From Salinibacter ruber DSM 13855 (GTDB taxonomy: Bacteria; Bacteroidota; Rhodothermia; Rhodothermales; Salinibacteraceae): a DNA stretch of 64,000 nt. Positions within the stretch are counted from its first letter, which is position 1. Each line of letters opens with the position of its first letter. Under the pieces are notes generated by a model. That model searched no databases, was not told the origin of the DNA, and was given only the letters and a program-made list of their open reading frames with translations. The stretch covers positions 434,001 through 498,000 of the forward strand of contig NC_007677.1 of NCBI RefSeq assembly GCF_000013045.1. Reading direction: 5' to 3'. The translations under genes and the position numbers were made by a program. Shown piece by piece: positions 33,867 to 40,689 of this stretch.

Positions 33867-36677
33867 CTATGGGCTCAGGTCCAGCGATGCGTTCAGGGCC
33901 CGGTCGATGCGGGCCTGCGTCTCGGACAGGTGGGCCCGTGTCTCCCGCTTCAGACCGGGAGTGCCCAGGGCGGTCTCGATCTGGTCGGACAGCTCGGTCA
34001 GCTCCAGCCGTGCCACCGAGCGGACATCCTCGGGGGCGTCGATCTGGTCGATGCCGGCCGTGGTGATGGTGATCCAGCTGGTGGTGCCCATCATGAGTTC
34101 AATCAGCATGTCGGCGTAGGTGCGCTGCAGCGGCCGCCGGAACGAATTGATGGGGGCGGGCTGGGGGCCGGCCGTGTCGAGCTCGCTCCAGATGGCGTCG
34201 GTCATTGTCCGGAAGAGGGCGCCCGGTGCGTACCCGGCGCCGTCCGGGGTGCGGGCCTGGGCGTCGATCATGCGCTGCAGGCGGGCCGGGTGGAGCAGCT
34301 CGCGGAGCAGGTTGCGCTGTATGGTGTGGACGCGGCGGTGCACGGGGTAGTCGAGGGGAAGGCTCGGGGACGTGCCCCAGTGCGAGCGTCGGTTTGGGGC
34401 CAGCTTGTTGAGCCGTTCCGGGTCAAACTCGAAGGCGTCGGGGGCGAAGGCCTCGTCTACCAGCAGTTGTACGGCCTCGCGCTGCTCCTCCGCCGGTACG
34501 GGCCGAAGCGGGGGACGGGCGTCGGGCGTGCCCTTATGGTCGCGGGCCACGTAGCTGCCGCCCACAGTCTTCGTCACGGGACGAAGCGACCGGTACCGCT
34601 CCATGAGGAGGGCCGTGGTGGCCCGGCGGAGGGGGTAGTAGCGCTCGCCCGCCGAGACGAGCCGGTCGTCGAGCTTCGGCATCACCGTTTTCACGAGGGC
34701 CGCGCGGGTCTCGGCGAAGGCCATCGGGTCGCTGCCCAGCTCCCAGGCGTTCGTCAGCGGGTCGACGGCGTAGCCGCCCAGCCAGGTGTCCTCGTCGGTG
34801 CCGTAGCGGTGCGTCGGGTCGCTCGACGTGGCGGCAATCTTGTGGAGGCCCGCCGTCGCGGCGGTCGCCGTGTCGGCGAGGGGCCCGTTTCGGGTGAGGG
34901 CGCCGTCGTCGGATTGCTCGGCGATGGGCATGTACCCGTACTTGATGGCCCACTCGTCGTAGGGCCCCACGGTTGGGTTCCAGTAGTGGCCCTGCTCCTC
35001 CTCGTCAAGGGCAACGTTGACGGGGGCGTAGTCCATCACCGACAGGCTCACCCCGTGCTCTTCGGTGTAGCTCTCGTCGTGGAGCTCGTCGTTGGGGATG
35101 CCGGAGGAGGCCTTGAAGTTGTGCCGCAGGCCGAGCGTGTGACCGACCTCGTGCATGACGAGGTCCTTGATGGCCGCGCCGAGGTACTTGTCGGGCATGG
35201 ACTCGCCGGGAGCGATGGCGCCTCGGGCGAGGAGGAGGGTTCGCTGCAGGCCGATCTGCTGTGCCATGCCGCGCTCCGCCCAGCAGGCCTGCCGGGCCAG
35301 CTCCGGCGAGAGCATCTTGCGGAGGGCCTTGGGGGTGCGGGACGACACCGGCCCCTGGGTGAGGGCGCCCGTGTCCGCGTTCGGGCCGGGGGTGATCTGG
35401 CTATAGGTGTTCTGCCAGCCGCGCACGAACGAGGAGGAGATGAGAATGTCGGCGTTCAGAATCTCGCCCGTCCGCGGGTCCGTCTGCGAGGGGCCGATGG
35501 CGTAGCCCATCTGGTGGGCCGCCGTCCACCGCACCGTGGAGTAGCGGATGTCCTCGGCGCTCCACGTGGAATCGTCCGGCGCGACCCGGGCCTCGACCGC
35601 GTTTTTGTACCCGGCGGCGCGGTAGGCCTCGTTCCAGGCCTCGATGCCCTGCTTCACGTACTCGCGGTACCGGTCGGGCACCGTGCGGTCCACGTAGTAC
35701 ACGATCGGCTCGGCCGGCTCCACGAGCTCGCCGCGCTTGTAGGCCGCGGTGTCGCTGGGCGCCAGGCGCCAGCGCTGCACGTAGCGGACGTAGGGGGTGG
35801 ACGCCTGGTCTCGAGAAAAGTCCTTCACCGCGTCGACGAAGTAGCCCACCCGGTCGTCGGCGCGGCGTCGCTGCATTTTGGACTTCGGGAGTGCAAACAG
35901 GGAGTACCGCACGCCCACGGGCACGGCCCGGTAGTCGGGGACGGCCTCGCCTCCGATGAGCGGGGCGGACGAGCCCTGATAGGTAAGCGATACGTCGATC
36001 TCCGTGTTGGCGGGAAAGCCCCGGGCCTTCTTCACGTAGCTCTTTCCGCCCTGAAGGGTGGCCGGGGCCCCGCCAAAGTACAGGCTGAGCCGGTCGCCGA
36101 TCTCGGGGTAGTCCGACGTCAGGAAGTCGGACACTTCAATCAGCAGGTGTCCGGTCGAGTCGTTGCGGCTGACGATGTCGAAGGCCTCGACCACGGAGTC
36201 CCCGGTGTTGTCGTTTAGGGACGTGCGCATCGGGCCCGCATCCGCCCGGAAGCGAACGTTGCGGTGGACGAGGTGCACGGAGCGGTTCACACGGCGGAAC
36301 TGCATCAGGCGCGTGTCGCTGAGGGGCAGCCCGTCGTGTAGGTTGAAGACCCCTACGCCCTGGCTGACGTGGAGGGTGAGCCCGAACGGGTCGCCCATCC
36401 GTTCCGACGGAATCTCGGCGTAGAGCGTCCCGTCGTCTTTCTCGTGCAGGGGCAGAAACCCGTCGACTTTTCGGGTGCCCTCGAGCGTCTCGCCCCAGGG
36501 CTCGAATGGGTCGTCCTCGCCATCGTCCGCCCCCGCCGTCCCGTCGTCGTCGGTGGGCGGGGCGGCCTCGGTCGAGGGCCCGCCCGGCTCGTCGGCCGCG
36601 TCATCCGGGCGAACGTTCACCGTCGTGCATGCGGCGAGAAGGAGGGGGGCGAGAACAAGAAAGAGGAATCTGCGCAT
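33867..36677 (-). CDS. Zinc-dependent metalloprotease lipoprotein (DUF5117/DUF4953 family)
   Basis: 936 residues. Start at 36677 gives a lipoprotein signal (MRRFLFLVLAPLLLAAC), followed by an acidic, low-complexity linker to about residue 65. The zinc site HEVGHTLGLRH has ligands H509, H513 and H519 with catalytic E510; a methionine-turn candidate LSVMDY follows. Homologues are large periplasmic or surface metzincin-like proteins common in Bacteroidota, with DUF5118/DUF5117 upstream of a DUF4953 catalytic part; their substrates are not known. Presence of the complete HExxHxxGxxH motif indicates an active enzyme. It is upstream of pncB on the same strand with 141 bases between. Confidence 0.87.
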   Translation of the reverse strand: MRRFLFLVLAPLLLAACTTVNVRPDDAADEPGGPSTEAAPPTDDDGTAGADDGEDDPFEPWGETLEGTRKVDGFLPLHEKDDGTLYAEIPSERMGDPFGLTLHVSQGVGVFNLHDGLPLSDTRLMQFRRVNRSVHLVHRNVRFRADAGPMRTSLNDNTGDSVVEAFDIVSRNDSTGHLLIEVSDFLTSDYPEIGDRLSLYFGGAPATLQGGKSYVKKARGFPANTEIDVSLTYQGSSAPLIGGEAVPDYRAVPVGVRYSLFALPKSKMQRRRADDRVGYFVDAVKDFSRDQASTPYVRYVQRWRLAPSDTAAYKRGELVEPAEPIVYYVDRTVPDRYREYVKQGIEAWNEAYRAAGYKNAVEARVAPDDSTWSAEDIRYSTVRWTAAHQMGYAIGPSQTDPRTGEILNADILISSSFVRGWQNTYSQITPGPNADTGALTQGPVSSRTPKALRKMLSPELARQACWAERGMAQQIGLQRTLLLARGAIAPGESMPDKYLGAAIKDLVMHEVGHTLGLRHNFKASSGIPNDELHDESYTEEHGVSLSVMDYAPVNVALDEEEQGHYWNPTVGPYDEWAIKYGYMPIAEQSDDGALTRNGPLADTATAATAGLHKIAATSSDPTHRYGTDEDTWLGGYAVDPLTNAWELGSDPMAFAETRAALVKTVMPKLDDRLVSAGERYYPLRRATTALLMERYRSLRPVTKTVGGSYVARDHKGTPDARPPLRPVPAEEQREAVQLLVDEAFAPDAFEFDPERLNKLAPNRRSHWGTSPSLPLDYPVHRRVHTIQRNLLRELLHPARLQRMIDAQARTPDGAGYAPGALFRTMTDAIWSELDTAGPQPAPINSFRRPLQRTYADMLIELMMGTTSWITITTAGIDQIDAPEDVRSVARLELTELSDQIETALGTPGLKRETRAHLSETQARIDRALNASLDLSP

Positions 36678-36961
36678 AGACGTCAAAGCGTGGGAGCGGG
36701 GAGGCCGCATCCACTGGACGACGGCGTCCTCCCGTCCGGGCCGGTGGGGGAGGCCGGCGCGCCGCTCGTAGGGGGCGGCCCGCACGAACTCACAGACCAG
36801 GCCCTCAGTGGCGGGCGGTCGAGAACTGAAGGGGATTGGCCTCGGGCCTCGTGGCCGGTCGCCCGGTCGTCAGGGGCCGAGGTGAAGCGTCCGTCCTCCC
36901 TCTCGCGGTGCCCCCGGAGCCCCGAATGGCGGGGACGAGGGCGTACGGGGAGGGGGCGGCA

Positions 36962-37486
36962 CTACCGAGGGGTCACGGCTTCCTGGTTGGATTCCTCCCC
37001 CAGCTGCTCCTGCTTGACCTCCCACCAGCGCTCGGCGAAGTCTTCGAAGAACGACTCCATGAGGTCATAAAATGCCTCCATGTGCTCGAGGCTTCTCTTG
37101 GTCTTCTCGGTCTCGTCGCCCTCGGTGTCGATCCGGTTGAGGAAACGCTCGGCGATCGAGCGGTTTTCCCGAACCGTCTGCATGTTGAACTTGAAGTTGT
37201 TGAAGAAAATGTTGGGGTGAGATTCGTAGTAGTTCCGCCGGTTGTTCGGGCCCTCTACCTTGCGGACGTAGTCCATGTCGTCGAGCCGCCGCACGGAAAT
37301 GGAGATGGGGCCCTTCGAGCGGTCAAGAATCTCGACCATGTCGTCGAGGGACACCGGCTCACTCTTCGTAAGCAGGAGCCCGACGATCAGCCCTTGCAGG
37401 CGCCGAAGGCCGTAGGACTCGTAGATGTTGCCGAACTTTTCGATCAGTTCTTTTTCGACTGGGGAGGGGGCTTTCGATTCGCTCAT
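36962..37486 (-). CDS. GbsR/MarR-type transcriptional regulator
   Basis: 174 residues. Residues 10-95 form a winged helix: IYESYGLRRLQGLIVGLLL, SLDDMVEILDRSKGPISISVRRLDDMDYVRKV (recognition helix) and RRNYYESHPN as the wing. The C-terminal helices are likely for dimerisation. GbsR-type regulators control glycine betaine or choline-related genes in Bacillus; in a halophile, osmolyte control is an appealing but unproven idea. No target gene is adjacent. Confidence 0.85.
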   Translation of the reverse strand: MSESKAPSPVEKELIEKFGNIYESYGLRRLQGLIVGLLLTKSEPVSLDDMVEILDRSKGPISISVRRLDDMDYVRKVEGPNNRRNYYESHPNIFFNNFKFNMQTVRENRSIAERFLNRIDTEGDETEKTKRSLEHMEAFYDLMESFFEDFAERWWEVKQEQLGEESNQEAVTPR

Positions 37487-38070
37487 GTCTCAAATGGGAA
37501 CGGTGATGAAGAAGGCCAGCCCGAGGACTGGCGGTCGGTGGGGCCTTATTTAGATGTTAAAGTCGTCGAATGGTTTGCGAGTTGACAATTTTTTCGGAGC
37601 CCAACGTTTTTTCGGGGCCACGAGCCGAAGCTGGGGGAGGCGTGTAGCATGGACGGCGGACGGGACCACGGCGCGTCCGACCCGCCCGCCAATGCCGAGC
37701 GTCGTCCCCGTCTGTTCGGGCAGGGCGTGGTGCGAAGCATCGTCTTTTTTTGCGAACAAAAACCGTGCCCTCTCAGAGACCGGGGGTGGTGCTCGGGATG
37801 TTGTCCAGAGGGACCGGGACGTGTTGTCCCGAAATGTGCCTTCATGAAGGCCGCGCGTTCGGGCCGTGCCGCCGGGCGGCCTCGGGCGGGGATACCGGGG
37901 ATGCTGCACGGCGGGGCGGTGGGAGGACACCTGCGGCGGTCGCGCCCCTCATGTGATGAGCGGTGTGGTCGTGTCTCCGTGCCCGTGGCCCTGCGTGCCG
38001 CCCCGTCCATGGTTGGCGCCGCTGGCGTGGGCGTGCACCCGGCCGTGCACCCTGCGAGGAAGGTAAGGGG
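37487..38070. other. Long intergenic region with several palindromes
   Basis: 584 bases between the helicase stop (38071) and the gbsR-type start (37486), both on the minus strand. No gene was supported. Structured elements are present: hairpin CGGGAC-GTGTT-GTCCCG at 37815-37831, a perfect 14-base palindrome GCCTTCATGAAGGC at 37838-37851, a TTGACA at 37582, and a near-duplicated CGTGCACCC around 38033-38050. AT-rich sequence at 37550-37620 likely contains the promoter of the regulator gene. Confidence 0.4.
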
Positions 38071-40371
38071 TCAGAGCGGGACCGCACGTCCGGTCGTCTC
38101 GGCGTAGCGAACGAACGCGCCGAGCACGTCTGCAGCCGCCACGGTGCTGGCGTCGCCCACCACCACGGCCTTGCGCTCGGCGCGGGTGACGGCCACGTTG
38201 AAGCGGCGCGGCTCGTCGAGAAAGCCGATCGCCCCGCGGTCGTTGCTGTGGACGAGCGAGAGCAGGACGATCTCCTTTTCCCGCCCCTGGAAGCCGTCGA
38301 CCGTGTCCGTCTCGGGCCCGTCCGGGGCGAGAGCACGGTCAATGCGGTCGACCTGGTCGTCGTACGGGGAGATCACCGCGATGGCGGACGGGGCCACGCC
38401 CGCCTCCAACAGGGCCGTCGTCAGTTGGGCGATGAGGTCGGCCTCGCGGGGGTTCTCGCGGGAGTGGGAGCCGGAGCGCTGGTGCTCGGGGGCGTCGATC
38501 CCACTCGTGTCCACGAACACGAGGGACGCCTCCGGGTCGAGAATGGCGCGGCGCTCGTCGGCGGGGAGGGCGTGCTCGGGCACGCCGAGGTCGGCGAGCG
38601 TCCGGTGGCGTGCCGTGTCGTCCGCCTCCAGCCGCCCGTCGTAGAAGGTGCGGTTGGGGAAGCCCATGATCGTCTCGTGCATGCGGTATTGCCGGCGCAG
38701 CAGGCTCCGGATCGAGCCGGGCGCCTCGGGGGCCGTTTCGTGGTGGTGGGCGAGGCGCTCGAAGAGGGTGTGTCGGAGCCCACGTCGGGCGGCCTCCTGG
38801 TTTTGGATGGTGGGCGGGAGCTGCTTGTGGTCGCCCACGAGGACGGCGCGGCGGGCGTGCGTCATCGGGATCCAGCAGGAGGGCGCCGTGGCCTGCGTGG
38901 CCTCGTCGATCACGAGCGTGTCGAACGTGTGGCCGTCCAGCAGGTCGCTCCCGGCGGTCGAGTTGGTGCTGCACACCACGTCGGCGGCCCCCAGGACCTC
39001 GTCGATGGCTTCCTGCTCCAGCGCCTCGGCCTCGTCGAAGAGGGCATCGGCACGCTCCTGCAGCGCCAGCCAGGCCGCCATTTCCTCGATCCGCTCCGGC
39101 GGTACGCCCCGCGAGCCGCGGCCCTGCTCGGCCCGTTCCTTGATCTTGCGGTCGGACATGCCCCGGCGCCAGCGGCCGGAGGGCGCGGTGAGGTCCTCCT
39201 GCCGGTCGAGCACGGCAAAGGCCTTCTCCCGTTTCTGCTGAGACCGCCGATGGGTGTCGGTGTCCTCAATTTGGGCGTCGAGCGTGTGCGTCCGGAGGCG
39301 GTCATTCACGCGGGCGGGGTGCCCCAGCCGCACGACATCCGTCCCCTGTTCGGCCAGGAACGCGACCACGTTGTCGACGGCGGTGTTGGAGGCGGCGGTG
39401 GCGAGCACCGACTCGCCGCGGTCCACGCACTGCTGCAGGACCTCGGTGGCGGTGGTCGTCTTGCCGGTGCCGGGCGGGCCGTGGATCAGATGCACGTCGT
39501 CGGTCGCCACGGCCTTGCGGACCGCCCGTCGCTGGGCGTCGTTGAGGGCCGAATTGTGCCAGTCGTCGATCGGGGCGGGCTCGGTTGCGGCGGGTGACGC
39601 CACGCCGGTACTCACGTCGCGGAGCTGCTTGAGAGCACCATCGGCGGTGGGGAGCTTCGCCAGCGCGTCCTGCATGCGCTGGTAGGGGATGTCGTTCACG
39701 TAGAGGTCTACGCGCAGCCCAGAGACTACTTCCTCCCTGCGGTCGGGGCGCAGCCCCTTCCCGAACACCCAGCCGTCGGGCTTCGGGTCGAAGGAGGCCG
39801 TGATCGAGTAATTGGTCACCTGGGTGACGGTCCCGGTGGGGTTGTCGTCGCGGAGCGGGTCTGTCTTCGAGATCATCACGAGATCGCCCACGCGGATCTC
39901 GTGGTCGGGGAGGGGCTGGCCCTTCTGTTCGCGCATGAGCTTGACGTGGTGCCCGCCGAGGCCCTCGCCCTCGTCGCGGCCCCGCATGCGGAGCAGCGCG
40001 CGTCCCCGATCCTCGCGCTCCCGGCCCGAGAGGGTTTCAATCTCCCGCTCGTGGCGGCGCATCTCTTCCTCCCGCTCCAGTTCTACGAGGTCGGTCAGCC
40101 GGGTGGCGTACGCCCGGGCCGACTCGGTCTCCGCGTCGAGGAGCGCAATCGAGACCGTCGAGGTGCCGATGCGGCCGCCGTCGAGCGCCTGCACGATGCG
40201 GTCGGCCACGTCGGGGCGTACGTTCACCGTCGCTGTGTCGTCGTCGATGTCGATGGCCCCAATGGCGTCGGGCGCCACGTCCGCCTCGTTCGTGAAGGCG
40301 CCGACGATGTCGCTGGGGCCTTCGTCCGACGGTGGTTGGAAGTGCACGAGCAGTGTTGTCTCGTCGCTCAT
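38071..40371 (-). CDS. SF1 (IGHMBP2/UPF1-like) helicase with N-terminal DbpA-type RNA-binding domain
   Basis: 766 residues. Helicase motifs: I GPPGTGKTTT (K304), Ia ATAASNTAVDN, II VIDEATQ (D489/E490), III VGDHKQLPPT, IV/V ISPYDDQV and VDGFQGREKEIVLLSLV, VI NVAVTRAERKAVVVG. This order is that of the IGHMBP2/UPF1 SF1B group. Residues 1-75 read DIVGAFTNEADVAPDAIGAI and DIDDDTATVNV, matching the RNA-binding domain that ends DEAD-box protein DbpA; here it is at the N terminus of a different helicase superfamily. Residues 80-150 are charged and coiled-coil-like, then an OB-type/1B region (155-230). It probably unwinds RNA or RNA-containing duplexes. Alone in its transcription unit. Confidence 0.88.
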   Translation of the reverse strand: MSDETTLLVHFQPPSDEGPSDIVGAFTNEADVAPDAIGAIDIDDDTATVNVRPDVADRIVQALDGGRIGTSTVSIALLDAETESARAYATRLTDLVELEREEEMRRHEREIETLSGREREDRGRALLRMRGRDEGEGLGGHHVKLMREQKGQPLPDHEIRVGDLVMISKTDPLRDDNPTGTVTQVTNYSITASFDPKPDGWVFGKGLRPDRREEVVSGLRVDLYVNDIPYQRMQDALAKLPTADGALKQLRDVSTGVASPAATEPAPIDDWHNSALNDAQRRAVRKAVATDDVHLIHGPPGTGKTTTATEVLQQCVDRGESVLATAASNTAVDNVVAFLAEQGTDVVRLGHPARVNDRLRTHTLDAQIEDTDTHRRSQQKREKAFAVLDRQEDLTAPSGRWRRGMSDRKIKERAEQGRGSRGVPPERIEEMAAWLALQERADALFDEAEALEQEAIDEVLGAADVVCSTNSTAGSDLLDGHTFDTLVIDEATQATAPSCWIPMTHARRAVLVGDHKQLPPTIQNQEAARRGLRHTLFERLAHHHETAPEAPGSIRSLLRRQYRMHETIMGFPNRTFYDGRLEADDTARHRTLADLGVPEHALPADERRAILDPEASLVFVDTSGIDAPEHQRSGSHSRENPREADLIAQLTTALLEAGVAPSAIAVISPYDDQVDRIDRALAPDGPETDTVDGFQGREKEIVLLSLVHSNDRGAIGFLDEPRRFNVAVTRAERKAVVVGDASTVAAADVLGAFVRYAETTGRAVPL

Positions 40372-40689
40372 GGGGGAGGCTGTATTTGGGGCAAAGCCCG
40401 CGCGGGGATGCCGTACGCGCTTCCCAAAACGAGAGTTGCGGCGCGGGACGACCGGAACGGCCCGGGGAAAGGGCGAACCGGGACACCTGCCCGCCCTGCC
40501 CTCCGCTTCACTGGGGGGGACACTTTGGAAATGGAACCGTCAAGGTATCGAAATATGACGGTTCTATGGGCTTAATCTGGCGTTGGTATTTATGTGGTGC
40601 GGACGCGGGCGGTGTCGCGTCCGGTGTGGCGGTGCGTTCGCCGCGACACGCTCGTCCTACATGCCTCTTCACCAACACATACACTACGC
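40372..40689. other. Divergent promoter region between helicase and TonB receptor
   Basis: 318 bases. A perfect nine-base inverted repeat, GAACCGTCA (40534-40542) and TGACGGTTC (40556-40564), separated by 13 AT-rich bases, sits about 125 bases before the receptor start. Near it, TATTTATG (40587-40594) resembles the Bacteroidota -7 element. It is the best candidate operator for the TonB receptor gene; the regulator is unknown. Confidence 0.5.

Noticed and set aside
32823-36218. A plus-strand frame of 1131 codons opposite pncB and the metalloprotease gene
   Set aside because: It spans two real genes on the other strand and has no recognisable domain; it is a mirror of their codon bias.
37582-37620. 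Plus-strand sigma70 promoter at TTGACA 37582
   Set aside because: No reasonable -10 hexamer occurs at 16-18 bases and no plus-strand gene follows.
40534-40564. Rho-independent terminator for the helicase or another gene
   Set aside because: The stem lies upstream of both divergent genes, is followed by no T-run and is short of GC; an operator or regulatory stem is a better reading.
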